NCBI RefSeq assembly: GCF_000317635.1
Contig: NC_019779.1
Coordinates: forward strand, 3,162,001 to 3,226,000
Reading direction: 5' to 3'
Origin: Halothece sp. PCC 7418
GTDB lineage: Bacteria > Cyanobacteriota > Cyanobacteriia > Cyanobacteriales > Rubidibacteraceae
Length of the DNA: 64,000 bases
The position numbers were made by a program, and so were the translations under genes. Below, in pieces: positions 25,674-35,944 of this stretch (its first letter is position 1; each line of letters opens with the position of its first letter). A model generated the notes under the pieces. It did no database searches. It worked only from the letters and a program-made list of their open reading frames with translations, and was not told where the DNA came from.

Positions 25674-27572
25674 ATGAAAAAAACATTTGGCGCCAAACCC
25701 CATCGCAAGCGGATTTCCCGCTACTTCCTCCCCCTGGCAACTGGTTGGATGATTCTCCAAAGTGTTTTTCTCCCCTCCCCAACACTGGCGCAAAATAAGT
25801 CTAATGAATTAAGCTACAGTCAGTTTTTGCAAAAAATCGAGCAAGGAGAAGTAGAAAGAGTCGAACTCGATCCCCGCGCTAACAGCGCCATTGTGGAAAT
25901 TATCGGTGAAAGTGGTGAAACGGTGAAGCGGGAAGTGCAGTTATTTGACGAAAACAGCGCATTAATCACTCGCTTGCGCGATAGTAAGATTCCCATTGAT
26001 GTCGAAGCCTCTGATAATAATGCTGAAACCGCAAGTATTATCGCCAATGGGGTCTTGATTTTATTGTTAATCGGTGGACTCGCCCTGATCATTCGTCGTT
26101 CCGCGAAAGCCTCAGGACAAGCGATGAGTTTTGGTAAATCCCGCGCCCGCTACCAAGTGGAAGACCAGACTGGCGTTCGTTTTGACGATGTAGCGGGGAT
26201 TGATGAAGCCAAAGAAGAATTACAAGAAGTGGTGACTTTCCTGAAAGAAACCGAACGCTTTACCGCAGTAGGGGCAAAAATTCCAAAAGGAGTGTTATTA
26301 GTGGGATCGCCCGGAACGGGCAAAACCCTCCTCGCCAAAGCCGTATCTGGAGAAGCAGGAGTCCCCTTTTACAGCATTTCTGGATCAGAGTTTGTGGAAA
26401 TGTTTGTGGGTGTCGGTGCGTCTCGGGTCAGAGATTTATTTAAAAAAGCAAAAGAAAACGCCCCCTGTTTAGTCTTTATTGATGAAATTGATGCGGTGGG
26501 ACGCAAACGCGGTGCTGGTGTCGGTGGGGGAAATGATGAACGAGAACAAACCCTCAACCAGTTGTTAACAGAAATGAATGGCTTTGAAGAAAACGCTGGA
26601 GTCATTGTCATTGCAGCGACGAACCGCCCTGATGTCCTTGATCCGGCGTTAATGCGTCCAGGACGGTTTGATCGTCAAATTACCGTTGATTTGCCTAGTT
26701 ATAAAGGGCGTTTAGGGATTTTAGATGTCCATTCCCGTAATAAGAAACTTGACCCAGATGTGTCTCTAGAGGCGATCGCGCGGAGAACTCCCGGTTTATC
26801 GGGTGCTGATTTAGCCAATCTTCTCAATGAAGCAGCGATTCTCACCGCACGGCGCTTCAAAGAAACCATTACCATGCTAGAAATTGATGACGCGCTTGAT
26901 CGCATTACCATTGGCTTAAGTTTGAATCCTCTTCTGGATAGCAAGAAAAAACGCCTCATTGCCTACCATGAAGTGGGACACGCCCTGTTAATGACTCTCT
27001 TAGAACATTCTGATCCTTTGAATAAGGTGACGATTATTCCTCGCGCTGGCGGTGTCGGGGGCTTTGCCCAACAAAATTTTAATGAAGATATGGTGGATAG
27101 TGGCTTATACACTCGCGCTTGGATTATTGACCGCATTACCATCACTTTAGGGGGACGGGCTGCGGAAAAAGAAATCTTTGGCGATGCCGAAGTGACGGCG
27201 GGTGCGAGTAACGATTTAAAGGTAGTGTCCAACTTGGCGCGAGAAATGGTGACCCGTTACGGAATGTCTGATTTGGGACCCTTAGCACTAGAAAGTCAAA
27301 ATGATCAGGTGTTTTTAGGACGCGGGGATGCCAATCAACATAATGAGTATTCCGAGGAAGTGGCGACCAAGATTGACCAACAAGTCCGCGCGATCGCGCT
27401 GCGCTGTTATGAAAAAGCACGCCAGATGATCCGCGAAAATCGGGCGTTAATCGATCATCTGGTTGATCTTCTCCTCTATGAAGAAACCATTGAAGGAGAA
27501 GAGTTTCGGAAAATTGTCTCTCAATACACTCAACTCCCGAAAAAACAACTGGTTTCTTCAGGAAATCAGTAA
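25674..27572 (+). CDS. ftsH: FtsH-type ATP-dependent zinc metalloprotease
   Basis: A 632-residue membrane protease. An N-terminal helix (about 20-40), a short lumenal/periplasmic domain and a second helix (about 120-140, [15 protein letters not shown]) precede the AAA+ domain. Walker A is GSPGTGKT (Ser for the usual Pro, about residue 210), Walker B is [16 protein letters not shown], and the SRH is [21 protein letters not shown]. The zinc site is HEVGH (about 432) with the third ligand in the GASNDLK block. Cyanobacteria have four FtsH paralogues in thylakoid and plasma membranes; I cannot say which this is. Its 3' end overlaps convergent pyrD by seven bases. Confidence 0.96.
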   Translation: MKKTFGAKPHRKRISRYFLPLATGWMILQSVFLPSPTLAQNKSNELSYSQFLQKIEQGEVERVELDPRANSAIVEIIGESGETVKREVQLFDENSALITRLRDSKIPIDVEASDNNAETASIIANGVLILLLIGGLALIIRRSAKASGQAMSFGKSRARYQVEDQTGVRFDDVAGIDEAKEELQEVVTFLKETERFTAVGAKIPKGVLLVGSPGTGKTLLAKAVSGEAGVPFYSISGSEFVEMFVGVGASRVRDLFKKAKENAPCLVFIDEIDAVGRKRGAGVGGGNDEREQTLNQLLTEMNGFEENAGVIVIAATNRPDVLDPALMRPGRFDRQITVDLPSYKGRLGILDVHSRNKKLDPDVSLEAIARRTPGLSGADLANLLNEAAILTARRFKETITMLEIDDALDRITIGLSLNPLLDSKKKRLIAYHEVGHALLMTLLEHSDPLNKVTIIPRAGGVGGFAQQNFNEDMVDSGLYTRAWIIDRITITLGGRAAEKEIFGDAEVTAGASNDLKVVSNLAREMVTRYGMSDLGPLALESQNDQVFLGRGDANQHNEYSEEVATKIDQQVRAIALRCYEKARQMIRENRALIDHLVDLLLYEETIEGEEFRKIVSQYTQLPKKQLVSSGNQ

Positions 27573-28711
27573 GTGATTACTGAGGAATCTCGGTGCGACA
27601 AGCCTACGGCATCGGATAGAGACAGCAGCCCATGTTCGTCTAGTTTTTGGGTTAATCCTGCCATCACCCGTCGTGGCATTAAGGGGCCTTCGTAAATCCA
27701 ACCAGTGTAAACCTGTAATAGAGTCGCCCCAGCCGTGATTTTTTCCCAAGCATCCTCAGCCGTGAAGATTCCTCCCACGCCAATAATAGGCAGTTTTCCT
27801 TCCGTTTCGTCATAAATAAAGCGGATGATTTCTGTGGCGCGATCGCGCAAAGGTTTCCCACTAAGGCCTCCTGCTTCTTCTGTTACAGGCTTTCCGGTTT
27901 TTGCTAATACTTTTGTCTTCAATCCTTCCCGCGCGATCGTGGTATTAGTGGCGATCATCCCTGCCAATTGATACTGAGTCGCAATTGTCAGCACCTCCCG
28001 AATCGCATCCCATGTTAAATCGGGTGCAATTTTCACTAAGATCGGTTTTTGGTCTGGATTATTGCTTTGGATGGCTTCGAGAATTAAACTCAGTTGAGCA
28101 CTATCTTGCAGCGATCGTAAGCCAGGAGTATTAGGAGAACTGACATTAACCACAAAATAATCCCCCCAGTCTCGTAACCGTAAAAAACTCGTCCGATAAT
28201 CACTCGCTGCTTCTTCTAAAGGCGTAATCTTAGACTTACCGAGATTAATTCCCCAAGGGGCTTTCCGTTCTCGTTGCGCCTGTTTTTGCAAGCATTCAGC
28301 GAGGGCTTGACTCCCCTCATTATTAAACCCCATGCGGTTCAGCGCAGCCTCATCTTCCAATAATCGAAACAAACGGGGTCGAGGGTTTCCTGGTTGCGGA
28401 TGTTCAGTTACTGTTCCCAACTCCGTATAACCAAACCCAAGACGATCCCAAATACTAGCAGCAACCCCATTTTTATCAAATCCTGCTGCTAAGCCTAAGG
28501 GGTTCGGAAACGTGATTCCCCAAAGGGTTTGGGATAGTCTTTTTTCGGAGTAACACCATTGGGAAGCCACTTGTTGCAAAATTAAATTAGCTGGAAATCG
28601 ATCTTGATTTTTTTCTAACCACTGCAGCAGATTCATGCTGTGGTTGTGTAACCATTCTGGATCAGCTTTGAGGCGGGAAAAAAGAAGCGGACGAACAAAC
28701 GTTTTATACAT
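27566..28711 (-). CDS. pyrD: Dihydroorotate dehydrogenase (quinone), class 2
   Basis: A 381-residue FMN enzyme that oxidises dihydroorotate to orotate in pyrimidine synthesis, passing electrons to quinone. The N-terminal amphipathic extension ([14 protein letters not shown]) for membrane association marks class 2. Active-site segment [14 protein letters not shown] has the class 2 catalytic Ser, and FMN-binding parts include [16 protein letters not shown] and [13 protein letters not shown]. The 3' end overlaps convergent ftsH (27566-27572). Confidence 0.95.
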   Translation of the reverse strand: MYKTFVRPLLFSRLKADPEWLHNHSMNLLQWLEKNQDRFPANLILQQVASQWCYSEKRLSQTLWGITFPNPLGLAAGFDKNGVAASIWDRLGFGYTELGTVTEHPQPGNPRPRLFRLLEDEAALNRMGFNNEGSQALAECLQKQAQRERKAPWGINLGKSKITPLEEAASDYRTSFLRLRDWGDYFVVNVSSPNTPGLRSLQDSAQLSLILEAIQSNNPDQKPILVKIAPDLTWDAIREVLTIATQYQLAGMIATNTTIAREGLKTKVLAKTGKPVTEEAGGLSGKPLRDRATEIIRFIYDETEGKLPIIGVGGIFTAEDAWEKITAGATLLQVYTGWIYEGPLMPRRVMAGLTQKLDEHGLLSLSDAVGLSHRDSSVITY

Positions 28712-28797
28712 AATTCTTGTTTTCTGTTATACAGATTTTTCTCTTGAGAAAACCCTCTCAACCAATAACAAAAATTAAATCATTTGTCTTGATTTCC

Positions 28798-29658
28798 TTA
28801 AAAAACGCTAGATAATTTAGAAAATTGTTGTAATCCAAAAATTAATCCTTCACAAACCCCCGTTAAAAAATCCAAATCTAGAGTTTCAATTGTATCGGTT
28901 GGTTGATGGTAATGTGGATTCCGTAAAAAAGAAGTATCGGTAACCATCATTGCTTTATACCCTTGATCCCAAAAGGGAGAATGATCGCTCAAGCGCGTCT
29001 CAGGAATCATCGTTCCTGAAAACGGAACTGATAACCATTCACTCGGCGTTCCACTATGACGCATTTGACGAGTAAAAAACCGACTTTCCTGAGTGGTTGC
29101 TAAATTTCCCACAAAGGCAATAAAGTTTCCTGTGTGAGGATAAAACCGATCAATCAGAGGCGGATAATCCTGTGAATCAGGCTCTTGACAACAGTAGCCT
29201 AACATTTCCAGAGAAAACATCAGACGAATTTTTTCATTATTTTCCTTTAATTGTTGGGCATAAACTTCACTCCCGACCATGCCATATTCTTCTAAATCAA
29301 AGGCAATAAAGCGTAAGGGAATCGGAAGTGGGTTTTCAGAAAACACGCGCATTAATTCCAGTAATACAGCAACCCCTGTTCCATTATCATCCGCCCCTGG
29401 CGTTCCTGGAACACTGTCATAATGAGCAGCGACTAAAATCGGGGGTTTTTCGCTGCCATTTTCTGCGGGAAGATTCAAAACATAATTGTGATGCGTTTCC
29501 CCTTGAAATTCAAAATCATGAGTTTCTAAAGCCCCCCATTTTTGAAATTGTTCGCGAATATATTGTTGAACGTAAAAGTGTCCCCCGCTACTAAAATAGG
29601 GATGCCGATCGCGCACGATTTGTTGCAGATGTTCATGGAGTCGTGCTTTTAAGGTCAT
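28798..29658 (-). CDS. M28-family zinc aminopeptidase-like protein
   Basis: A 286-residue peptidase domain. Predicted zinc ligands and catalytic residues are visible: His in AAHYDSVPGTPGADDNGTG together with the Asp of ADDN, the Glu pair in FDLEEYGMVGS, and His in LSDHSPFWDQGY. No signal peptide is seen, so it is likely cytoplasmic. Homologues include aminopeptidases and glutaminyl-cyclase-like enzymes; the substrate is unknown. Confidence 0.88.
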   Translation of the reverse strand: MTLKARLHEHLQQIVRDRHPYFSSGGHFYVQQYIREQFQKWGALETHDFEFQGETHHNYVLNLPAENGSEKPPILVAAHYDSVPGTPGADDNGTGVAVLLELMRVFSENPLPIPLRFIAFDLEEYGMVGSEVYAQQLKENNEKIRLMFSLEMLGYCCQEPDSQDYPPLIDRFYPHTGNFIAFVGNLATTQESRFFTRQMRHSGTPSEWLSVPFSGTMIPETRLSDHSPFWDQGYKAMMVTDTSFLRNPHYHQPTDTIETLDLDFLTGVCEGLIFGLQQFSKLSSVF

Positions 29659-29965
29659 TTATCTAAATATAAAACTGAATTAAATATAATTATAACTAAT
29701 CCTAATTTAAGAGCACTCTAACGATAGATTTAGCCAGTTTCCAAATGTTGTAAAGCAGACCACACCAATTATTGAAAACTTTTAGCTATTTTTCGCTTGT
29801 GCACTCTTCCCTCCAAATAGGGTATAAGTTTTGCTTATTTAACAAAAGATTAATTCTCTCATTTCTAATGCTCCCTGTACAAACAGACATTATCTCTTAG
29901 TATCAGTAATGAGGCGATATGAAATCTGAGCCAAGTTATTGCTGTTATAAAGGAGAAACTAAAAA
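29659..29965. promoter_or_regulatory. petF upstream region
   Basis: A 307-base non-coding gap between the divergent M28 peptidase gene and petF, AT-rich, without repeats or a credible small gene. The only clear site is AAGGAG at 29950-29955, a strong ribosome-binding site 10 bases before the petF ATG. I cannot place the promoter with confidence. Confidence 0.5.
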
Positions 29966-30265
29966 ATGGCAAGTTACAAAGTTACTTTAATCAACGAAGA
30001 AATGGGACTCAACGAGACCATTGAAGTTCCTGATGATGAGTACATCCTTGACGTTGCAGAAGAAGAAGGGATTGATCTTCCCTATTCCTGCCGTGCTGGT
30101 GCTTGCTCCACTTGTGCCGGTAAAATCAAAGAAGGAGAAATTGATCAATCTGACCAGTCCTTCTTAGATGACGATCAAATCGAAGCAGGCTACGTTCTCA
30201 CTTGTGTTGCTTATCCTGCTTCTGACTGCACCATCATTACTCACCAAGAAGAAGAACTCTACTAA
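29966..30265 (+). CDS. petF: [2Fe-2S] ferredoxin, plant type
   Basis: A 99-residue acidic soluble ferredoxin of canonical length. The cluster ligands are Cys42, Cys47, Cys50 and Cys80, in [12 protein letters not shown] and VLTCVAYP. It carries electrons from photosystem I to FNR, nitrite reductase, thioredoxin reductase and possibly the P450 upstream in the window. Acidic N- and C-terminal patches match the photosynthetic ferredoxin I group. A strong ribosome-binding site and a following terminator suggest a highly expressed single gene. Confidence 0.97.
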   Translation: MASYKVTLINEEMGLNETIEVPDDEYILDVAEEEGIDLPYSCRAGACSTCAGKIKEGEIDQSDQSFLDDDQIEAGYVLTCVAYPASDCTIITHQEEELY

Positions 30266-30304
30266 GTTCAAGGCTAGTTGTTTCCCCGAACAAGCTAGCG
30301 CATC

Positions 30305-30339
30305 TCCCCTGCATGAAAGATGTGGGGGAAATTTTTTTT
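30305..30339 (+). terminator. Rho-independent terminator of petF
   Basis: A 10-base stem (TCCCCTGCAT at 30305-30314, ATGTGGGGGA at 30320-30329, with two G-T pairs) around a five-base loop, followed by eight T at 30332-30339. It lies 40 bases after the ferredoxin stop and is a textbook intrinsic terminator. Confidence 0.9.
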
Positions 30340-30551
30340 CGGGTTTCTCCATCTCTTCAATACTACGTCGCAAGATAGGAATTAAGCAGAATTTTTATAT
30401 CCCCCCTAGGAGGATAGACCGCTCTTGTTTTATGATGGACATAAATGCCTAAAAAGTAGCGAATTCGACTGATCATGCCCTAATATCTGGGCAGAATGGC
30501 TCGAATCTTGCTTTTAGACACTCACTAGAATAGACATCAGTCACTAAAACT

Positions 30552-31022
30552 ATGTTGAAGCAAATTACTACAACTCTAAAAGACTTATTCCCCGCAGAAG
30601 CAGTCCATGCACACTGCGATGGTCCCTGTGGCGTTTATGATCCTTCCTCTGCTCGTATCGCTGCCGAAGCTGTGCTCTCAATGACGAAAAAGCTCATTGA
30701 TCTCGAACCGAAAGACGACAGCAAAGAAGCACAAATTGCATATCAAAACACCTTCTCCCGTTTTGTGCAAATCAAAGAAGAACAAGCACAAATCACAAAA
30801 GAAGAGCTCTTAATTCTCTGGACTGACTACTTCAAAGAAAAGCATTTAGAGCAATATCCAGACCTCCACACCACTTTCTGGAAAGCAGCAAAACTCTGCT
30901 CTGCTTGCAAAATGGAAGTTAACCAACAACACGCGCAAGAACTAATGGATACGGTTCAAAAAATCCACAATATGTTCTGGCAATCCAAAGAGCGCGATAT
31001 TCCATGGTATCAAGCTAGCTAA
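30552..31022 (+). CDS. sodN: Nickel superoxide dismutase precursor
   Basis: A 156-residue NiSOD. The nickel hook HCDGPCGVYDP begins at His21, so the mature 136-residue enzyme forms only after removal of a 20-residue leader ending AVHA; His1, Cys2 and Cys6 of the mature chain bind nickel. The remainder is the four-helix bundle. The leader must be cut by a dedicated peptidase (SodX in relatives). No such gene flanks sodN here. The enzyme removes superoxide in the cytoplasm and is common in marine cyanobacteria. Confidence 0.95.
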   Translation: MLKQITTTLKDLFPAEAVHAHCDGPCGVYDPSSARIAAEAVLSMTKKLIDLEPKDDSKEAQIAYQNTFSRFVQIKEEQAQITKEELLILWTDYFKEKHLEQYPDLHTTFWKAAKLCSACKMEVNQQHAQELMDTVQKIHNMFWQSKERDIPWYQAS

Positions 31023-31054
31023 ATCGGTCTTAACTTTCCGTCTTACCAGAAACG

Positions 31055-31082
31055 ATAGGGTGGGCTTTCTTTGCCCCCCTAT
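31055..31082 (+). terminator. Probable terminator of sodN
   Basis: ATAGGG and GGGC (31055-31065, one bulged T) pair with GCCC and CCCTAT (31073-31082) to form a 10-pair hairpin 33 bases after the sodN stop. The T run after it is weak. It may also serve the convergent gene ending at 31100. Confidence 0.7.
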
Positions 31083-31099
31083 TTGTGTCGTCGAGAGTT

Positions 31100-31495
31100 T
31101 TAACCCTCGTCCATCAGCAGCGTTAACTCATCTCCAATCTGCTGCCACAACTTTTCTGCTCCAGTGACATGAAGTTTCAGTTCTCCTGTCAACAAGACAT
31201 TTACTGCATCAATCACCACCGCGTTTTTCGGCGCGGGGAGTTGCAAGAGATTCGGATCAGTTTCTGGACTTAAAATACCATCCACTGCGGGTGCAGCTTC
31301 GATTTCATGTTTGGGATCTAGAGGAAACTGCCAAGCGGGATGAGTGAATTTCGGTTCAGTGATGGGCTCTTCTTCCCATGGATCAGGGAGAATTTCAACA
31401 GGAATTTTTTGAGCAACAGTATCAATCATGACTTTCCCTTCCTCGTTACGGACTACCCTTCCCCACTCCCAATTCGATCCTATCAATGTTCCCAT
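31100..31495 (-). CDS. Conserved hypothetical protein
   Basis: 131 residues from ATG 31495 (MGTLIGSNWEWGRVVRNEEG). An internal ATG at 31429 and an upstream extension to 31570 are alternatives; the extension overlaps the neighbouring hydrolase gene and is Cys-rich and unlikely. The protein is Pro/Glu-rich with a C-terminal helical segment. No family is recognised. It lies 40 bases downstream of the alpha/beta hydrolase gene on the same strand. Confidence 0.55.
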   Translation of the reverse strand: MGTLIGSNWEWGRVVRNEEGKVMIDTVAQKIPVEILPDPWEEEPITEPKFTHPAWQFPLDPKHEIEAAPAVDGILSPETDPNLLQLPAPKNAVVIDAVNVLLTGELKLHVTGAEKLWQQIGDELTLLMDEG

Positions 31496-31535
31496 GCAAA
31501 AGACGTAAAGAATCTCGAAGCAGACTTCCCCTGTT

Positions 31536-32420
31536 TCAGTACAAATAATAAGCCAGCAAACTGGTAACAATGGATGGATTTTCCAGATGAGGCAAAACCC
31601 CAGTTCTGGGGATGATATGGAAACCTTGAATTAGATCTGGGTTTAAGTTGGCTAAGCGTTTTCCTTGTTGCGGACGGCTAAAGCGAGATTGTGCGCCCCA
31701 GATTAAAATCGTGGGTACTTTTAAATCTGGCATATATTCTGCTAAATCAAAACAGATATCGCCCCTTAAAGAAGCTAGGGCTGCATATTCCGCATTGGGC
31801 TTTAACGCCGAAGCTAAATAAGCAGAAACGATTTCTTCATTAAGACGAGACGGATCCGCAAACAAAAACTGTTCTAAAAAATTCCGAACCGCCCATTCAT
31901 TAGCAGCCCCAACCGCATAAATTAACTGATCTAACCCTGGTACACTCAGCAGTTGTGAGGATGCTTGTTGGCGATAATCTTCACTAAAATCCCGATAACC
32001 CGAGGGAGACACTAACAGTAAGCCTCGAAAGAGTTCAGGTTTGGTAATGGCTAAACGAATGGTTAAACCTGCAGTTAAAGAAGATGCAACCACCCAAGCT
32101 GGTGCAGTAGTGGTTTGTTCGAGAAGGGTTTGGATAATATTGAGGTAGTCTTCTGGAGAGTAACGAATTTGAGGATGATGGGAATCTCCCCAGCCAATGA
32201 GATCCGGTGCGATAACGTGATGGGTCGTGGCGAAACTGGGATAAACTTGTGACCATTCATAAGCTGAAGATCCTCCGCCTAAGCTATGGAGAAAAACTAA
32301 AGGATCGCGCTGTGGAGTGGTTTCGGGATAGAAGGCTTGATCGGGGACTGAATATACCATTTGCCCCAGTTTGGTGGAGAGGGTGCGCTGTTGAAAACCA
32401 ATGGGTTGATACTGTCGCAT
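31536..32420 (-). CDS. Alpha/beta hydrolase
   Basis: A 294-residue alpha/beta-hydrolase fold protein. Visible: oxyanion-side LVFLHSLGGGSSAYEW, then DLIGWGDSHHP, the nucleophile elbow as VVASSLTAGLTIRLA (Ser present, but the usual Gly-x-Ser-x-Gly is changed to A-S-S-L-T), VPTILIWGAQSRFS with a likely acid, and a C-terminal His in LPHLENP. Substrate unknown. A cyanobacterial relative group shares this elbow, so loss of activity should not be assumed. Confidence 0.82.
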   Translation of the reverse strand: MRQYQPIGFQQRTLSTKLGQMVYSVPDQAFYPETTPQRDPLVFLHSLGGGSSAYEWSQVYPSFATTHHVIAPDLIGWGDSHHPQIRYSPEDYLNIIQTLLEQTTTAPAWVVASSLTAGLTIRLAITKPELFRGLLLVSPSGYRDFSEDYRQQASSQLLSVPGLDQLIYAVGAANEWAVRNFLEQFLFADPSRLNEEIVSAYLASALKPNAEYAALASLRGDICFDLAEYMPDLKVPTILIWGAQSRFSRPQQGKRLANLNPDLIQGFHIIPRTGVLPHLENPSIVTSLLAYYLY

Positions 32421-32462
32421 TTTGCTAAGAATGAGAAGTCATGCTGGGGTGACATCATCAGT

Positions 32463-32969
32463 TTAGCGCGAGGCAACTTTTTGCCGTAACTCAGCAAGTT
32501 TTTCCCGTACTGATTCATGGCTATATTCATCTTCAGGATGAGGCGGATCCCCCGGTTTTTGGAAATAAGGACGTTCTTCGTACATTTGTCCCCATTTCAA
32601 GTCTGCTTGTCGCACCATTTCATAGAAGAGTTCTTGGTTTTGCAAGATTTTGTCGATGATTTTTTCTAAGCTAGTGAGAGGAGAGTCTAGGTGCTGACTC
32701 ACGATAGAATCTGATTTTACCCATCGCTTTAAAACTGCTTGTAGTGCGCCAGAGGAGTCGGGAAGATGGCGATCAATATACAAGTTGATTTCTGTGGTGA
32801 CTTGCACCAGTTTGGGAACGGGAGATTCGCCTTTTAAGAAGTTTCCGCCTTCCCGCGCGATCGCGCTGGCAAGAGAATAGCGTTGCTCTGATACAATTTC
32901 CCGTTGGAGGTTGTTATCTTGTTCTCTTTTTTGCTGGTCTTCGTTATCTTGAGGGGGATTCATAAGCAA
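32463..32969 (-). CDS. Conserved hypothetical protein, 168 residues
   Basis: A soluble, mostly helical protein with a Gln/Asn/Asp-rich head, a middle block (VPKLVQVTTEINLYIDRHLPDSS) and an end segment VREKLAELRQKVASR. It resembles proteins conserved among cyanobacteria, but I know of no function. The stop lies 42 bases upstream of the alpha/beta hydrolase start, suggesting a two- or three-gene operon on the minus strand. Confidence 0.6.
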   Translation of the reverse strand: MLMNPPQDNEDQQKREQDNNLQREIVSEQRYSLASAIAREGGNFLKGESPVPKLVQVTTEINLYIDRHLPDSSGALQAVLKRWVKSDSIVSQHLDSPLTSLEKIIDKILQNQELFYEMVRQADLKWGQMYEERPYFQKPGDPPHPEDEYSHESVREKLAELRQKVASR

Positions 32970-33039
32970 ATATGGAGACTTATGGTTTAATCATAATCCG
33001 ACAATTGATCATTTTGTCTGAGTTCTTAAAATTATTCAA

Positions 33040-33489
33040 ATGCGTGTGATTATTCAGCGAGTCAAATCCTCACAAGTGACAGTCAATGGCGAAATTATAG
33101 GCGCGATCGGACGAGGATTAAATTTATTGGTGGGAATTGCCCCCTCTGACACCGAAACAGAAGTCAATTGGATGGTACGCAAGTGTCTTGATCTGAGATT
33201 ATTTCCCAAAGAAAACGGAAATTCAGGTTGGGATTATTCTGTGCAAGACATTCAAGGAGAGATTTTAGTGGTTAGCCAATTCACTCTTTATGGTGACTGT
33301 CGCAAAGGTCGTCGTCCCTCTTTTAGTGGATCGGCTTCTCCTGAATCTGCCGAATTTTTCTATGATCTTTTTGTTAGTAAACTCAAGGAAAGCGGTTTGT
33401 CTGTCGCCACAGGAAAATTTGGAGCAAATATGCAGGTTAGCATTGAAAATGATGGTCCAGTTACGCTTTTCTTAGAACGGGATAGTTGA
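33040..33489 (+). CDS. dtd: D-aminoacyl-tRNA deacylase
   Basis: A 149-residue DTD of standard length that removes D-amino acids mischarged on tRNA. It shows the two family signatures: SQFTLYGD in the middle and [10 protein letters not shown] at the C-terminus, which carries the Gly-cisPro motif responsible for chiral rejection (here in the form GP). The N-terminus [17 protein letters not shown] is typical. Confidence 0.95.
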   Translation: MRVIIQRVKSSQVTVNGEIIGAIGRGLNLLVGIAPSDTETEVNWMVRKCLDLRLFPKENGNSGWDYSVQDIQGEILVVSQFTLYGDCRKGRRPSFSGSASPESAEFFYDLFVSKLKESGLSVATGKFGANMQVSIENDGPVTLFLERDS

Positions 33490-33540
33490 GATTAAAAAAG
33501 AACAAGATATAGCCTTTCTGAGTCTGTTGAGAAAACTAAC

Positions 33541-33615
33541 CAATGTCGAGACCTTCCATGGGACTTCTCCCAGTGACCAGTTACCAAAGAACGAAGAACC
33601 AAGAACCAAGAACAA
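33541..33615. repeat. Dispersed repeat, degenerate copy
   Basis: Begins with a mutated palindrome copy (CCTTCCATGGGACTTCTC), then CCAGTGACCAG heptamers and several GAACCAA units. It lies between dtd and gltS ends. Confidence 0.6.
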
Positions 33616-33654
33616 AAATTTGGAATCTACCTGATCAGAGTGAAAACGCCTATA

Positions 33655-35085
33655 CTACATCAAAGTTTTCGGTTTAACATTGAAATTAAATAAGCCAAAA
33701 ATAATCCAAAAGACTAAGAACCCTCCTGTTAAAATTAAAACGGGCATTCCTCCTAACTGAAACACCAAAATGGGGGCTGCTGCGGTAAAGAAACCGCCTC
33801 CCATAATCGGTTCAAAGAGCAATTGCTTATAGGCAAAACTTTCTAACGCTTCGGTTTCATTAGCTGGATCGACCATTTGCAGCAATAATAAACCAGTTGC
33901 TGTTACTCCCATGGATTGTCCAATATCGCCAATTCCGCGTTCAAACCAATGAGTGGGAAGAATGCGCGGGGCAAAGAATAGAAAAGCAAAAATATTCCAA
34001 GCAATACCAGCAACGGATAAAATTAAAAATGGGATGAGGTTTGTCCCCAATACACCCAGAGAAATGGACGCGATCGCGCTGAAAATAACGGCATCCAAAG
34101 CAACCCCAGCAATATTTTTCTGTAGCGGTCTTAGAATTAACCCATCTAGCCCTAAACGCCTCATAGAAATTTGAACAATTAACCCACCAATCAGCGCCAT
34201 CGGAAATAAAGGGACATAGTTCATAATTTCAATGTCTATTTTACTCCAAGTGAGGGCTTCTAATTCTTTTAATCCTTCTAAAATGAGCCAGCCTAATGTC
34301 AGCGCGATCGCGACAAATCCTAAATTAATCGATAAGGGATCGATTAATAAATTTTTCCCTAAACTTTTATATTCCGTTTGCAACTCATGGGAATCATCGC
34401 CAGCTTCCTGAGGAGAAGAATCGAAAGATAAATCAGGTTTATGTCCTGAAGAAATATGACCTTTTCTCCGTCCCCAATTAATCAAAATTGTTCCCGTCAC
34501 TACACCAGAAATCAAGCCGACTGTTGCTAAGCCTAACGCAATTTCTCCTCCTTCCTGAAAGCCAAAATCATCTAAAACAGCAGCCATTCCTGCAGCCGTT
34601 CCATGACCCCCTTCAAACGCCATTTCAATCAGTGCACCTGCAATGGGATTCATGCCAAAAACAGGAGTTAAAACCAGCAGTGTCATTCCTAAGCCAACCA
34701 CATATTGTCCCCACGCCAAAATTTGAGAAAACGCGACTTGAGGCGCAACTTTCTGCCAAATTTCTTTGGGGCTGGGAATGGTTTCCCCGAGAAAAAGTGT
34801 CGCAAACACAAGATTAATAAAAACACTGGGAGCTTGTGACCAAACGGTAGCAATATTTTCTGGAAAAATCCCTTGATGAGCCAAGAAGCTGGAAGCTGGA
34901 ACTAGATGACCTAATCCTTCTTTTCCTAGTAATAAAGCTAAGCCTCCCGCGAGGATCGATTCTGGTAAATAAAGTAAATCAAACAGCTTAATTGTCTGTT
35001 TTAAAAATCGTCCAATCAGGAGGAATAGCCCTAAAACGATAAACGCTGCAAAAACATCTCCTAATCCTAAGTTAGTGGTGTTCAA
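33655..35085 (-). CDS. gltS: Sodium/glutamate symporter, GltS family
   Basis: A 476-residue inner-membrane transporter with about 11-12 helices. The family hallmark is a glycine-rich loop in each half: FEGGHGTAAGM in the N-terminal half and GIGDIGQSMGVTATGLLL in the C-terminal half. These are the pseudo-symmetric re-entrant loops of GltS. It imports glutamate with sodium, as the Synechocystis homologue does. A central cytoplasmic loop with a polar SSGHKPDLSFDSSPQEAGDD stretch separates the halves. Confidence 0.88.
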   Translation of the reverse strand: MNTTNLGLGDVFAAFIVLGLFLLIGRFLKQTIKLFDLLYLPESILAGGLALLLGKEGLGHLVPASSFLAHQGIFPENIATVWSQAPSVFINLVFATLFLGETIPSPKEIWQKVAPQVAFSQILAWGQYVVGLGMTLLVLTPVFGMNPIAGALIEMAFEGGHGTAAGMAAVLDDFGFQEGGEIALGLATVGLISGVVTGTILINWGRRKGHISSGHKPDLSFDSSPQEAGDDSHELQTEYKSLGKNLLIDPLSINLGFVAIALTLGWLILEGLKELEALTWSKIDIEIMNYVPLFPMALIGGLIVQISMRRLGLDGLILRPLQKNIAGVALDAVIFSAIASISLGVLGTNLIPFLILSVAGIAWNIFAFLFFAPRILPTHWFERGIGDIGQSMGVTATGLLLLQMVDPANETEALESFAYKQLLFEPIMGGGFFTAAAPILVFQLGGMPVLILTGGFLVFWIIFGLFNFNVKPKTLM

Positions 35086-35347
35086 TTGACTATAATCCTT
35101 CCTCTTCTGAACTACGATATAAGACAGTCCCTACTTCTAGATGAGTGCAGTAGAGACAGGTTACAGTGTGGGAGCTTTCCTGTCAGCAAGTAGTAGCAAT
35201 TATTACATTTCAGGGATGCAAAGGTTCAATAATGTATTGAATCTGACCTAAGATAGAGAAAAAACTTCCCTTTTTGCCCGTAAAAGTGATTTATAGTATA
35301 TTATATAATGCTTTTAATCACCTAAAAATCTAGATTAAGTTACTGGA

Positions 35348-35818
35348 TTAAGACGTTTCTAATTGCCACTGGGCAACATCTCCCACCTGTACCCTTCCAC
35401 CCGTAATCACTTGACCACAGGCCCCACCGCGCCAGTTATCGTATAAGGCTGCTTTTAATCCCAATTGCACCTCATCCATTCGTTCGCAGGGTTTGGCTTC
35501 GTTAAAAATTCGGATGCGACAGTCTCCCAACTGTAAGATCTGTTTGCGACGATTCGCTAAATCAAGCCCTCGCACCAGAATATTTGCTCGTCGCGCTGTG
35601 GGATCAATCTTCACTCCCAATTCTGCTATGGCTTGTTCCCAGACCGCAGCATCAAGGATAGTAATCTGTCGCCGTCCCCCTTGATCAGCATTTCCCACTA
35701 GTCCTTGGTTTGCAACCATTTCTGCTTGTTCTACAGCATCCATGGGACCCCGTTTAAATCGTTTAATCCAAATCGCTTCCACCCGTCCTTCTGTCATGTT
35801 CTGTTTTGTCATATTCAA
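35348..35818 (-). CDS. MOSC-domain protein
   Basis: A 156-residue stand-alone MOSC domain, related to the C-terminal domain of molybdenum cofactor sulfurases. Conserved pieces include WIKRFKRGPMD, RRQITILDAAVWEQ, a RRANILVRGL segment, and FNEAKPCERMDE with the conserved Cys expected to carry sulfur. Stand-alone MOSC proteins are thought to handle metal-sulfur cofactors. The start at 35818 or an ATG nine bases downstream are both possible. Confidence 0.85.
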   Translation of the reverse strand: MNMTKQNMTEGRVEAIWIKRFKRGPMDAVEQAEMVANQGLVGNADQGGRRQITILDAAVWEQAIAELGVKIDPTARRANILVRGLDLANRRKQILQLGDCRIRIFNEAKPCERMDEVQLGLKAALYDNWRGGACGQVITGGRVQVGDVAQWQLETS

Positions 35819-35944
35819 GAGAATGTTTTTACTTTATTCTCCTGATCATGAAACAGATCGGAAACATTAACTAACCGGTAGATTAACTGTTTTGACGGTT
35901 GCTAATCAAAGCGACTAAACTAAAGGCTTTAGCCCTTCTAAATA

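Noticed and set aside
27142-27420. 92-residue minus-strand frame within ftsH
   Set aside because: Antisense to the conserved protease domain; a frame shadow, like several others over ftsH and the hybrid kinase.
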